Positions 32,334 to 42,590 of a DNA stretch of 64,000 nt are shown here, one piece after another. The stretch covers positions 1 to 64,000 of the forward strand of contig NZ_JNZO01000035.1 in assembly GCF_000717595.1 (NCBI RefSeq). Direction: 5' to 3'. Numbering within the stretch: the first letter of the stretch is position 1; every line of letters starts with the position of its first letter. The DNA comes from Streptomyces flavochromogenes. Its GTDB lineage: Bacteria; Actinomycetota; Actinomycetes; Streptomycetales; Streptomycetaceae. Under the pieces are notes generated by a model that saw nothing but the letters and a program-made list of their open reading frames with translations, had not been told where the DNA came from and ran no database searches. A program made the position numbers and the translations under genes.

Positions 32334-33833
32334 ATGCCGGCCACAGACCGCGACGGCCCCGTCGCCGATCCCGAGGCCCAGAGGCGTCATCCGCTGCTGT
32401 TCAAGGCCGTCATCCGGCGACGGCAGCCCAGACTGCGGCGCACCGACATCACGGTCACCGACGAGGCGGCCGTCAAGCGGGCCGTGAAGGCGGCCTCGCT
32501 GGGCAATGCCATGGAGTGGTTCGACTTCGGCATCTACGCCTACCTCGCGGTCACCCTCGGCCATGTCTTCTTCCCGTCGGGCAACGACACCGTCCAGCTG
32601 CTGTCGTCCTTCGCGACGTTCGCGGTCGCCTTCCTGATCCGCCCGCTCGGCGGCATGGTGTTCGGCCCGATGGGTGACCGGCTGGGCCGTAAGAAGGTCC
32701 TCGCCCTGACGATGATCCTCATGGCCGTCGGCACCTTCGCGATCGGCCTGATCCCGTCGTACGCCTCCATCGGCTTCTGGGCGCCGGCCCTCCTGGTCTT
32801 CTTCAGGATGCTCCAGGGCTTCTCCACCGGCGGCGAGTACGGCGGCGCCTCTACCTTCATCGCCGAGTACGCCCCCGACCGCCGCCGGGGCTACTTCGGC
32901 AGCTTCCTGGAGTTCGGCACCCTGGCGGGCTACGTCGCGGCGGCGGGCCTGGTCACGGCACTCACCGCGTGGCTCGGCTCCGACACCATGGAGGCATGGG
33001 GCTGGCGCGTGCCGTTCCTGGTCGCGGGCCCGCTGGGCCTCGTCGGCCTCTACCTGCGACTGCGGCTCGACGAGACGCCCGCCTTCCAGAAGCTGGAGAG
33101 CGAGTCGGCGCGCGCCTCCGAGGCGGCGGACGCGGTGGAGACCTCCACCAAGGGCGACCTGGCGAAGATCTTCCGGCAGCAGTGGCCGACGCTGATCCTG
33201 TGCATCGCGCTGGTCGGCGCGTACAACATCGCCGACTACATGCTGCTGTCGTACATGCCGACGTACCTCTCCGACGAGCTCGGCTACAGCGAGACGCACG
33301 GCCTGCTGATCCTGCTGCTCGTGATGGTCCTGCTGATGCTGATCATCACTCAGGTCGGGCGTCTGAACGACCGTTTCGGACGGAAGCCGGTACTGATGGC
33401 GGGGATGCTGGGCTTCCTGTTCCTGTCGCTGCCCGCGTTCCTGCTGATCGGCCAGGGCGGCGTGCCCGCGATCACGGCGGGCATGCTGATGCTCGGCCTG
33501 TCCCTGGTCTGCATGCTCGGCACGATGTCGGCGGCGCTCCCGGCGCTCTTCCCGACGGACGTCCGCTACGGCTCCCTGTCGGTGGGCTACAACCTGTCGG
33601 CGTCGCTGTTCGGCGGTACGACCCCCCTGGTGATCACGGCCCTCATCGGCGCGACCGGCAGCAATCTGATGCCGGCGTACTACGCGATGGGCGCGGCGCT
33701 CGTCGGAGTGATAGCGGTCGCCTGCATGAAGGAGACGGCCCGACAGCCCCTGGAGGGTTCGCCGCCGTCGGTGGAGACGCCGGAGGAAGCGGCGGAACTG
33801 GTGATGTCCCAGGCTCCGGAACCGAGGTTCTGA
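32334..33833 (+). CDS. MFS transporter, metabolite:H+ symporter (ProP-like)
   Basis: A 499-residue MHS-family major facilitator with 12 predicted helices. Typical features are ASLGNAMEWFDFGIYAYLAV, the loop 2-3 signature GPMGDRLGRKKVLALTM, and GGEYGGASTFIAEYAPDRRR after helix 4. ProP-like members import proline/betaine osmolytes; others carry citrate or alpha-ketoglutarate. The large loop between helices 6 and 7 is acidic. The lack of the long C-terminal coiled coil of E. coli ProP leaves the substrate open. Confidence 0.9.
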   Translation: MPATDRDGPVADPEAQRRHPLLFKAVIRRRQPRLRRTDITVTDEAAVKRAVKAASLGNAMEWFDFGIYAYLAVTLGHVFFPSGNDTVQLLSSFATFAVAFLIRPLGGMVFGPMGDRLGRKKVLALTMILMAVGTFAIGLIPSYASIGFWAPALLVFFRMLQGFSTGGEYGGASTFIAEYAPDRRRGYFGSFLEFGTLAGYVAAAGLVTALTAWLGSDTMEAWGWRVPFLVAGPLGLVGLYLRLRLDETPAFQKLESESARASEAADAVETSTKGDLAKIFRQQWPTLILCIALVGAYNIADYMLLSYMPTYLSDELGYSETHGLLILLLVMVLLMLIITQVGRLNDRFGRKPVLMAGMLGFLFLSLPAFLLIGQGGVPAITAGMLMLGLSLVCMLGTMSAALPALFPTDVRYGSLSVGYNLSASLFGGTTPLVITALIGATGSNLMPAYYAMGAALVGVIAVACMKETARQPLEGSPPSVETPEEAAELVMSQAPEPRF

Positions 33834-33885
33834 CCCCGTCGCCCCCTGAACCGGACGGGCGGTGACCGCTACGATGGCGGTGCAT

Positions 33886-33969
33886 GCGGCCGTGTCGTAA
33901 CTGGCAGCCGAGCTGGGTTTAGGTCCCAGTGGGCGAAAGCCCGTGTGGGTTCGAGTCCCACCGGCCGCA
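33886..33969 (+). tRNA. tRNA-Leu (anticodon UAG)
   Basis: The acceptor stem GCGGCCG/CGGCCGC with discriminator A, anticodon stem CTGGG/CCCAG with loop TTTAGGT (anticodon TAG), a long class II variable arm (GGGCGAAAGCCC) and TpsiC arm GTGGGTTCGAGTCCCAC fold well. It is 84 nt, with CC encoded after A. It reads CUA and probably other CUN leucine codons. A strong hairpin follows. No integrase or duplicated 3' end was seen nearby. Confidence 0.95.
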
Positions 33970-33976
33970 CCGGGTA

Positions 33977-34009
33977 GTGAGGGGCCGTCCGAACCGGACG
34001 GCCCCTCAC
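33977..34009. terminator. perfect hairpin between tRNA-Leu and rdgB
   Basis: GTGAGGGGCCGTCCG-AAC-CGGACGGCCCCTCAC is a 15-bp perfect stem. It lies 8 bp after the tRNA and 15 bp from the end of the convergent rdgB gene, so it can end both transcripts. Confidence 0.85.
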
Positions 34010-34023
34010 TGTGCTCGGAGGCC

Positions 34024-34626
34024 TCAGCCCAGCAGCTCCCTCACCACCGGCACCAGCGCCCGGAACGCCTTGCCCCGGTGGCTGATCGCATTCTTCTCCG
34101 CCGGGGTCAGTTCCGCGCAGGTGACCTCGTGGCCCTCCGGCTGGAGGATCGGGTCGTAGCCGAAGCCGTTCGTGCCCTCGGGGGCGTGGCGGAGGGTGCC
34201 CGGCATCGTGCCCTCGACGACGCGTTCCGTGCCGTCGGGCAGGGCCAGGGCCGCCGCGCAGGCGAAGTGGGCGCCTCGGTGTTCGTCGGCGATGTCGGAG
34301 AGTTGGGCCAGCAGGAGGTCCAGGTTCGCGCGGTCGTCGCCGTGCGTGCCCGACCAGCGGGCCGAGAAGATGCCGGGGGCGCCGTTCAGGACGTCGACGC
34401 AGAGGCCGGAGTCGTCGGCGACGGCCGGCAGGCCGGTGGCCTGGGCGAGGGCGTGGGCTTTGAGGAGGGCGTTCTCGGCGAACGTGACGCCGGTCTCCTT
34501 GACGTCGGGGATCTCCGGGTACGCGTCCGCGCCGACGAGTTCGAGGTCGAGGCCTGCGTCGGCGAGGATCGCGTGGAGTTCGGTGATCTTGCCCGCGTTG
34601 CGGGTGGCGAGGATCAGACGGGTCAT
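34024..34626 (-). CDS. rdgB: XTP/dITP diphosphatase (RdgB/HAM1)
   Basis: A 200-residue HAM1-family pyrophosphatase. Substrate motif LATRNAGKITELHAIL, GVTFAENALLKAHALAQATG and the catalytic/metal patch AVADDSGLCVDVLNGAPGIFSARW are all present, with GTNGFGYDPI and MTPAEKN-type ELTPAEKNAISHRGKA. It hydrolyses non-canonical purine triphosphates (XTP, dITP) and so prevents their incorporation. It lies downstream of rph and a small lipoprotein on the same strand; rph-rdgB linkage is common in bacteria. Confidence 0.95.
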   Translation of the reverse strand: MTRLILATRNAGKITELHAILADAGLDLELVGADAYPEIPDVKETGVTFAENALLKAHALAQATGLPAVADDSGLCVDVLNGAPGIFSARWSGTHGDDRANLDLLLAQLSDIADEHRGAHFACAAALALPDGTERVVEGTMPGTLRHAPEGTNGFGYDPILQPEGHEVTCAELTPAEKNAISHRGKAFRALVPVVRELLG

Positions 34627-34634
34627 GCCACCGA

Positions 34635-35015
34635 TTATCCCGGGGTGCAGACCTTGCCGATCTCGGTGGCCGCGTCGGTGATGGGGGTGATGTCCGGCGT
34701 CGTGTCGCCGTTCTTGACGGCGGTGCGGACGGTGTCGACGCCCTTGGTGAGGTCGTCGACCGCCTTGGAGAGGTCGGCGTTGTCCGTGGTGTTCTTGAGG
34801 TTGCCCAGTTCCGTGGAGATGGAGTTGAGGGATTCCTCGATCTGGGCGGCGTCGTTCGAGGCGTTGGAGACCGCCTGCTGAAGGTTGCTCACCGAGGTGG
34901 CTATCGCGTCGGCGGTCTTGACGCAGTCCATTGCTTTGTCGAGGGCTCCGCAGCCGCTCAGGACGGTGGTGAGTGCGGCGGCCGTGGCCACGGCGAGTGC
35001 GAGACGGCGCTTCAA
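34635..35015 (-). CDS. small lipoprotein with helical coiled-coil body
   Basis: From TTG 35015 (GGGGGAGGA lies 7 nt upstream) the product is 126 residues. A basic N-terminus and hydrophobic core lead to the lipobox LSGC (Cys about residue 22). The rest is predicted helical (VSNLQQAVSNASNDAAQIEE, LNSISTELGNLKNTTDNADL) with heptad-like spacing. A lipid-anchored exported protein is expected. No family is recognised. ATG 35042 is an alternative but has no Shine-Dalgarno and would lengthen the signal. Confidence 0.78.
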   Translation of the reverse strand: MKRRLALAVATAAALTTVLSGCGALDKAMDCVKTADAIATSVSNLQQAVSNASNDAAQIEESLNSISTELGNLKNTTDNADLSKAVDDLTKGVDTVRTAVKNGDTTPDITPITDAATEIGKVCTPG

Positions 35016-35105
35016 GGCGGGTCCTCCCCCAGGTGCGTACATACGAACGACGGACGGGCGCACGGAGCTTATCCGTACGCCCGCCCGTCAGGACGCAGTG
35101 CGGGG

Positions 35106-35837
<732 letters not shown>

Positions 35838-35863
35838 GGGACGAGCCTAGCGGGATGCGGGGA

Positions 35864-35998
35864 GGGGCCCGTCGCCCTGCCGGAGCCGCACGGGACGGCG
35901 GGCCGTCGCCCTGCCGGAGCCGCACGGGACGAGGGGCCCGTCGCCCTGCCGGAGCCGTACATGACGAAGGGCCCGTTCCCCTGCCGGAACGGGCCCTT
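35864..35998. repeat. tandem repeat of about 34 bp ending in a hairpin
   Basis: Three near-identical units built on GGGCCCGTCGCCCTGCCGGA plus GCCG(C/T)AC, and a fourth divergent unit, fill the interval between rph and nagF. The last unit is a perfect hairpin (GGGCCCGTTCC/GGAACGGGCCC, 35969-35996) that can terminate the minus-strand nagF transcript. The other units look like decayed duplicates of it. Confidence 0.8.
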
Positions 35999-36014
35999 CA
36001 GCTGATGCGGCTGC

Positions 36015-36248
36015 TTACATCATGTCTTCGATGTCGGCGGCGATCGGGTCGGCGTCGGTGCCGATGACGACCTGGATCGCGGTGCCCATCTTGACGACGC
36101 CGTGGGCGCCGGCGGCCTTGAGGGCGGCCTCGTCGACCTTGGACGGGTCCACGACCTCGGTGCGCAGGCGGGTGATGCAGCCTTCGACCTCTTCGATGTT
36201 CTCGATGCCGCCGAGCCCGGCGACGATCTTCTCAGCCTTGCTGGCCAT
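36015..36248 (-). CDS. nagF: PTS system glucose/GlcNAc EIIB component
   Basis: A 77-residue stand-alone IIB domain of the glucose family. The phosphorylated Cys is in EVEGCITRLRTEV, followed by GAHGVVKMGTAIQVVIG. It accepts phosphate from EIIA and passes it to the incoming sugar on EIIC. The divergent EIIC genes and DasR sites next door match the Streptomyces GlcNAc uptake system (nagF, nagE1, nagE2 in S. coelicolor). Standard ATG 36248; MASKAEKIVAGLGG is the family start. Confidence 0.92.
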   Translation of the reverse strand: MASKAEKIVAGLGGIENIEEVEGCITRLRTEVVDPSKVDEAALKAAGAHGVVKMGTAIQVVIGTDADPIAADIEDMM

Positions 36249-36421
36249 GTGTTTCTCCCTGTCCGTTCCGTTCGCGCGTACGCGAATCTCGGCGCACCTG
36301 TGGTCCGCTTTGTCACGGTAACCCACGGTTGGCCCAACTTCGCGAGCGAGTGCCGCCGTTCTGCCGAAGGATGACGATCACCGGCGGCCTGTCCTCAGTG
36401 GGCTCCGGGGAGCCTATCGCA

Positions 36422-36437
36422 ACTGGTCTACACCAGT
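36422..36437. promoter_or_regulatory. DasR operator (dre) upstream of nagE1/nagF
   Basis: ACTGGTCTACACCAGT matches the DasR responsive element consensus ACTGGTCTAGACCAGT at 15 of 16 positions. It lies 48 bp before nagE1, in the interval shared with divergent nagF. DasR is the GntR-type GlcNAc-responsive repressor of chitin use and development in Streptomyces, released by GlcN-6-P or GlcNAc-6-P. Confidence 0.92.
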
Positions 36438-36484
36438 GTGCAACGAGACGCGGACCCGGCTTGTTCCGGGCAGGGAGGACGCCG

Positions 36485-37783
36485 ATGAGTACCGACAGCG
36501 CTGCGGCGCAGCCGAAGAAGTCCGTGTGGGGCGGACTCTTCCAGGGGCTCCAGAAGATGGGCCGCAGCCTCCAGCTCCCCATCGCCGTCCTCCCGGCCGC
36601 CGGCATCATCAACCGGCTCGGGCAACCGGACGTGTTCGGAGCGGACGGTCTCGGCTGGGACAACGTCGCCGCGGTGATGGCCGGCGCCGGTGGCGCGCTC
36701 CTCGACGGCAACCTCGGTCTTCCGCTGCTCTTCTGCGTCGGCGTCGCCATCGGCATGGCGAAGAAGGCCGACGGCTCGACCGCACTCGCGGCCGTCGTCG
36801 GATTCCTCGTCTACTACACGGTCCTGCGTCAGTTCCCGAAGGACTGCCCCACGGGCACGAAGGACATCGGGGGCGCCTGCCTGGCGCCGGGCGACGCCTA
36901 CGCCGCCTACACGTACCAGAACCCGGGGGTCTTCGGCGGCATCGTCATGGGCCTGCTCACCGCGTACCTGTGGCAGCGGTACCACCGGACGAAGCTGGTC
37001 GACTGGCTGGGCTTCTTCAACGGCCGCCGCCTGGTCCCGATCATCATGACGTTCGTGGCGATCGCGTTCGCCTCGCTGTGCCTGTGGATCTGGCCGCCGA
37101 TCGGTCAGGGCCTGGAGAACTTCAGCGACTGGCTGGTCGGACTCGGCTCGTGGGGCTCGGGCATCTTCGGTCTGGCGAACCGGGCGCTGCTCGTCATCGG
37201 CCTGCACCAGTTCCTGAACGTGCCGATCTGGTTCCAGTTCGGCACCTACGAGAAGCCGGACGGCACGGTGGTCCACGGCGACATCCCCATGTTCCTCGCG
37301 GGCGACCCGAACGCCGGCCAGTTCCTGACGGGCTTCTTCCCGATCATGATGTTCGCGCTTCCGGCGGCCGCGCTGGCGATCACCCACTGCGCCAAGCCGC
37401 ACCGGCGCAAGGAGGTCGGCGGTCTGATGCTGTCGGTCGCACTGACCTCGTTCGTCACCGGCATCACCGAGCCGATCGAGTACTCGTTCCTCTTCATCGC
37501 CCCGCTGCTCTACGCGATCCACGCCGTGCTCACGGGTGTGTCGATGGCCGTGACCTGGGCGTTCGGGGTGAAGGACGGCTTCAGCTTCTCGGCCGGTCTG
37601 ATCGACTACGTGATCAACTGGGGCCTCGCGACGAAGCCGTGGCTGATCATTCCCATCGGTCTCGCGTTCGCGGTCGTGTACTACGCGATCTTCCGGTTCG
37701 CGATCACCAGGTTCAACCTCCAGACCCCCGGCCGCGAGCCGGACGAGGTCGGGGACGAGATGGAGCGGGAGAACGTCAAGTGA
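36485..37783 (+). CDS. nagE1: PTS EIIC component, N-acetylglucosamine permease
   Basis: A 432-residue EIIC of the glucose/GlcNAc class. N-terminal FQGLQKMGRSLQLPIAVLPA begins the membrane domain. The substrate region includes KKADGSTALAAVVGFLVYY, and the conserved ITEPIEYSFLFIAP loop is present. The C-terminus stops before any IIB domain, which nagF supplies. GGGAGG lies 7 nt before ATG 36485, and a DasR site lies upstream. The external loop RQFPKDCPTGTKDIGGACLA, with two Cys, is absent from its paralogue nagE2. Confidence 0.92.
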   Translation: MSTDSAAAQPKKSVWGGLFQGLQKMGRSLQLPIAVLPAAGIINRLGQPDVFGADGLGWDNVAAVMAGAGGALLDGNLGLPLLFCVGVAIGMAKKADGSTALAAVVGFLVYYTVLRQFPKDCPTGTKDIGGACLAPGDAYAAYTYQNPGVFGGIVMGLLTAYLWQRYHRTKLVDWLGFFNGRRLVPIIMTFVAIAFASLCLWIWPPIGQGLENFSDWLVGLGSWGSGIFGLANRALLVIGLHQFLNVPIWFQFGTYEKPDGTVVHGDIPMFLAGDPNAGQFLTGFFPIMMFALPAAALAITHCAKPHRRKEVGGLMLSVALTSFVTGITEPIEYSFLFIAPLLYAIHAVLTGVSMAVTWAFGVKDGFSFSAGLIDYVINWGLATKPWLIIPIGLAFAVVYYAIFRFAITRFNLQTPGREPDEVGDEMERENVK

Positions 37784-37872
37784 GGCGGCGCGACAACGTC
37801 ATGTAGCGCCGCGGTCACCCTGCACAGCCTGACCGTTTCGGGGCTTTCGCCCCTCGCGTAAGACCCGCGAAA

Positions 37873-37900
37873 GGCCCCTGGACCTGACGGTCCGGGGGCC
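37873..37900 (+). terminator. terminator after nagE1
   Basis: GGCCCC-GGACC and GGTCC-GGGGCC form a stem with one bulged base per side and a TGAC loop. TTATG follows, a weak T run typical of Streptomyces. Confidence 0.7.
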
Positions 37901-37974
37901 TTATGTCGTGCATTTCCAGCTATGGCTGAGCACACAAAATTCGCAGGTTCCTTATCTAAGTCTCACGTGCTACA

Positions 37975-38020
37975 ACTGGTCTACACCACTCATTGGTGTA
38001 GACCACGCGGTCCAGACCAC
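37975..38020. promoter_or_regulatory. cluster of DasR operators before nagE2
   Basis: Three dre-like sites occur in 46 bp: ACTGGTCTACACCACT (37975-37990), ATTGGTGTAGACCACG (37992-38007) and GGTCCAGACCAC (38009-38020). The first two also form a perfect 12-bp inverted repeat (TGGTCTACACCA, 5-nt gap, TGGTGTAGACCA). This predicts tighter or cooperative DasR repression than at nagE1, which has one site. Confidence 0.85.
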
Positions 38021-38094
38021 CGCGTTCCACGAGACGTCGCCGTCCCCCCTTTTCACTGTCCTCTGGCGGCGCCTTGCCTTACTGGAGGAAGTTG

Positions 38095-39360
38095 ATGAGT
38101 ACGGCCACCGCCCAGGCCGCCGCTCCCGCGAAGAAGCGCGGATCCGGCCTGTTCCAGGGCCTGCAGAAGGTCGGTCGCAGCCTGCAGCTGCCGATCGCCG
38201 TGCTGCCGGCCGCGGGTATCTTGCTCCGTCTCGGCCAGCCCGACGTCTTCGGAAAGGACGGACTCGGCTGGGACAAGGTCGCCTCCGTCTTCGCCACCGC
38301 CGGCGGCGCGGTCTTCGACAACCTGCCCCTGCTCTTCTGCATCGGTGTCGCCATCGGCTTCGCCAAGAAGGCGGACGGCTCCACCGCCCTGGCCGCGCTC
38401 GTCGGCTTCCTGGTCTACAGCAACGTGCTGAAGGCCTTCCCCATCACCGACGCCGTCGTCAACACGACCGCCAACAAGGGTGTCGACGTCGCCGCGACGT
38501 TCAACAACCCGGGCGTCCTCGGCGGCATCCTGATGGGTCTGCTCTCCGCGGTCCTGTGGCAGAAGTTCCACCGCACCAAGCTGGTCGACTGGCTCGGCTT
38601 CTTCAACGGCCGCCGTCTCGTCCCGATCATCATGGCCTTCGTCGGCACCGCCGTCGGTGTCGTCTTCGGTCTGGTCTGGGAGCCCATCGGTGAGGGCATC
38701 TCCAGCTTCGGCGAGTGGATGACCGGCCTCGGCGCCGGTGGCGCCGGCCTCTTCGGCCTCATCAACCGCGCGCTGATCCCCGTCGGCATGCACCAGTTCG
38801 TGAACACCGTCTCCTGGTTCCAGATCGGTGACTTCACCAACGCCGCCGGCGAGGTCGTCCACGGTGACCTCAACCGCTTCTTCGCCGGTGACCCGAGCGC
38901 CGGAATCTTCATGTCGGGCTTCTTCCCGATCATGATGTTCGGCCTCCCGGCCGCCGCCATCGCCATCGCCCACGCCGCTCGCCCCGAGCGCCGCAAGGCC
39001 GTGATGGGCATGATGGTCTCCCTCGCGCTGACCTCCTTCGTCACCGGCATCACGGAGCCGATCGAGTTCACCTTCATGTTCATCGCGCCGGTCCTGTACG
39101 CGATCCACGCCGTCCTGACCGCCGTGTCCATGGCCGTCACCTGGGCCTTCGGTGTCCACGCGGGCTTCACCTTCTCGGCCGGCGGTATCGACTACCTGCT
39201 GAACTGGAACCTCGCGACCAAGCCGTGGCTGATCATTCCGATCGGTCTCGTCTTCGCGGCGATCTACTACGTGGTCTTCCGCTTCGCGATCACCAAGTTC
39301 AACCTCCCCACGCCGGGCCGTGAGTCCGACGAGGAGATCGAGGACCTCACCAAGGCGTGA
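38095..39360 (+). CDS. nagE2: PTS EIIC component, N-acetylglucosamine permease
   Basis: A 421-residue EIIC, clearly a paralogue of nagE1: FQGLQKVGRSLQLPIAVLPA, KKADGSTALAALVGFLVYSN and ITEPIEFTFMFIAP are shared. GGAGGAAG lies 6 nt before ATG 38095. In S. coelicolor the equivalent nagE2 is the main GlcNAc permease, so the stronger operator cluster here fits a more regulated transporter. A perfect 42-nt palindrome terminates it. Confidence 0.92.
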   Translation: MSTATAQAAAPAKKRGSGLFQGLQKVGRSLQLPIAVLPAAGILLRLGQPDVFGKDGLGWDKVASVFATAGGAVFDNLPLLFCIGVAIGFAKKADGSTALAALVGFLVYSNVLKAFPITDAVVNTTANKGVDVAATFNNPGVLGGILMGLLSAVLWQKFHRTKLVDWLGFFNGRRLVPIIMAFVGTAVGVVFGLVWEPIGEGISSFGEWMTGLGAGGAGLFGLINRALIPVGMHQFVNTVSWFQIGDFTNAAGEVVHGDLNRFFAGDPSAGIFMSGFFPIMMFGLPAAAIAIAHAARPERRKAVMGMMVSLALTSFVTGITEPIEFTFMFIAPVLYAIHAVLTAVSMAVTWAFGVHAGFTFSAGGIDYLLNWNLATKPWLIIPIGLVFAAIYYVVFRFAITKFNLPTPGRESDEEIEDLTKA

Positions 39361-39376
39361 GCCTCACCCGCAGCAC

Positions 39377-39418
39377 GGAAGGGCCCCGGAACCGTACGTA
39401 CGGTTCCGGGGCCCTTCC
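39377..39418. terminator. perfect palindrome between convergent genes
   Basis: GGAAGGGCCCCGGAACCGTAC followed by its exact complement makes a 42-nt perfect palindrome with no forced loop. It lies 17 bp after nagE2 and 62 bp from the end of the convergent MBL gene, so it is probably a bidirectional terminator. Confidence 0.85.
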
Positions 39419-39480
39419 CGTTGTCGCGCTTCCCGTGACCGGTCTTCCGTGGCCGGTCTTCGTGGTCGTGGAGGGCGGCC

Positions 39481-40233
39481 TCAGATCTCGTAGACCGCGC
39501 CCGGTCGCGCCAGCTCCGACGGGCCCGAGTACACCTGACGGGCGTCCGCCAGGTTCTGCTCGCCGTCCGTCCACGGCGGGATGTGGGTGAGGACGAGCCG
39601 GCCCACCGAGGAGCGGGTCGCCTCGGCGCCCGCCTCGCGGCCGTTGAGGTGGAGGGCCGGGATGTCCTCCTTGCCGTGGGTGAAGGAGGCCTCGCAGAGG
39701 AAGAGGTCGCTGCCCTCGGCGAGCTTGTGCAGCGACTCGCAGACCCCGGTGTCCCCGGAGTACGTCAGCGAGCGGCCGTCGTGCTCGACCCGGATGCCGT
39801 ACGCCTCGACCGGATGGCACACCTTCTCCGTACGGACGGAGAACGGGCCGATCTCGAAGGCGCCCGACTTCAGGGTGCGGAAGTCGAAGACCTCGCTCAT
39901 CGAGGTGGGCGAGGGCGTGTCCGCGTACGCCGTGGTCAGGCGCTGCTCGGCGCCCTCCGGGGCGTAGACGGGGATCGCGTCGCAGCGTCCGCCCTCGTGC
40001 CGGTAGTAGCGGGCGACGAAGTACCCGCACATGTCGATGCAGTGGTCCGCGTGCAGATGACTGAGGAAGATCGCGTCGAGGTCGTACAGACCGATGTGTC
40101 GCTGCAGCTCGCCCAGGGCGCCGTTGCCCATGTCGAGGAGCAGCCGGAAGCCGTCGGCCTCGACGAGGTAGCTCGAACAGGCCGAATCCGCGGACGGGAA
40201 CGACCCGGAGCAGCCGACGACGGTGAGCTTCAT
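39481..40233 (-). CDS. MBL fold metallo-hydrolase (RNase Z-like)
   Basis: A 250-residue metallo-beta-lactamase-fold hydrolase. It has KLTVVGCSGSFPSADSACSS, the metal motif SHLHADHCID, later metal ligands in GDTGVCESL and LTHIPPW, and FLCEASFTHG. The pattern is close to RNase Z / phosphodiesterase-type members rather than beta-lactamases. It is cytoplasmic (no signal peptide). The ATG gives the family N-terminus. Substrate unproven; a phosphodiester is likely. Confidence 0.88.
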   Translation of the reverse strand: MKLTVVGCSGSFPSADSACSSYLVEADGFRLLLDMGNGALGELQRHIGLYDLDAIFLSHLHADHCIDMCGYFVARYYRHEGGRCDAIPVYAPEGAEQRLTTAYADTPSPTSMSEVFDFRTLKSGAFEIGPFSVRTEKVCHPVEAYGIRVEHDGRSLTYSGDTGVCESLHKLAEGSDLFLCEASFTHGKEDIPALHLNGREAGAEATRSSVGRLVLTHIPPWTDGEQNLADARQVYSGPSELARPGAVYEI

Positions 40234-40436
40234 GGAGCGTGAACCTCCGTGGACGGATACGGAAAGCGCGCTGAGGAAGGGGGAGGCTGTGCGGTCTGTC
40301 GAGCGTAAGGCGCTCCAGGGCCTGTCGCTCCTTTGCGGTGGCCCGTTGTGGGCGAACTCACGGGCTCTGTCACCGGTTCGGATGGATGGCGGGCCGCGTC
40401 GGCGACGTGAGCCGCGCACCGGTACCGTCTTGAGGT

Positions 40437-40943
40437 ATGGACACGTCGTGGTGGCCCGCGCTGGTCGCGGTCGTGGTGATCGCACTGGTGGTGGCGCTCG
40501 CCGACGGGTGGCGGCGGTCGTCGCGCCGCCCGTCGGGACGTCCGTCGGGGCGCCCGTCGGGACGGACCCGCCCGCCGGCCGGGCCGACGCGGCCGGCCGG
40601 TCGGCCCGCCGGACCGCGGAAGGCTCCGTCGCGGTTGCCGCGGGCCGCGGAGATCTGGTGGGCGGACGTGCCCTTCGAGGACGGGCCCGGGTCGAAGGAC
40701 CGGCCCTGTCTCGTGCTGTCGGTACGGGGGGACAGCGCGCTCGTCGCCAAGATCACCAGCAAGTACCACGACGAGCGGCCGGGTGTGATCGCACTGCCGC
40801 CGGGTGCGGTGGGGGATGCGCAGGGGCGGCCGAGCTTCCTGGAGACGGATGAACTGCGGGAGGTTCCGGTCTCGGAATTCCGGCGGAAAGCGGGGACGGC
40901 GGACCCGGTCCTGTGGGACCAGGTCCGCCATCTGGCGCGTTAG
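40437..40943 (+). CDS. membrane-anchored PemK/MazF-family protein
   Basis: A 168-residue protein. An N-terminal membrane helix (WWPALVAVVVIALVVALADG) is followed by Arg/Ser/Pro/Gly repeats (RPSGRPSGRPSGR) and a C-terminal PemK/MazF domain (AEIWWADVPFEDGPGSKDRPCLVLSV, then ITSKYHDERPG). MazF toxins are mRNA endonucleases with a separate antitoxin, but none is encoded next to this gene and the domain is tethered to the membrane. It may not be a toxin. ATG 40437 encodes MDTSWWP. Confidence 0.8.
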   Translation: MDTSWWPALVAVVVIALVVALADGWRRSSRRPSGRPSGRPSGRTRPPAGPTRPAGRPAGPRKAPSRLPRAAEIWWADVPFEDGPGSKDRPCLVLSVRGDSALVAKITSKYHDERPGVIALPPGAVGDAQGRPSFLETDELREVPVSEFRRKAGTADPVLWDQVRHLAR

Positions 40944-41102
40944 CGTCGCGCGGGCCTTCGGGGCGCGGGGCCCCCTGATGCTGGGCCCGCTGGTGCGGGT
41001 TCAGGCGACGGCGCCCGCGTGCGGCCGAGTGCGCCGTTCCGTTGTGCCCGCCCGATCCGCCCTGGCTGATGGCCCGCAGCCGGAGGGCGGGATGGCGAAG
41101 GC

Positions 41103-42546
<1,444 letters not shown>

Positions 42547-42590
42547 GGGCTCATCGTATCGATTCCCGGTCCGGGTTTCGGAATGTGATC

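Larger units (their letters stand above)
37784..38094. other. nagE1-nagE2 intergenic region
   Basis: The 311-bp gap has no gene. It contains a terminator hairpin after nagE1 (37873-37900), an AT-rich promoter stretch around 37921-37970, a cluster of three DasR-type sites (37975-38020), and the nagE2 ribosome-binding site GGAGGAAG. Confidence 0.85.

Noticed and set aside
33886..33969. Integrative-element attachment site at tRNA-Leu
   Set aside because: No integrase nearby, no repeated 3' tRNA end seen, and the following genes (rdgB, rph) are core functions.
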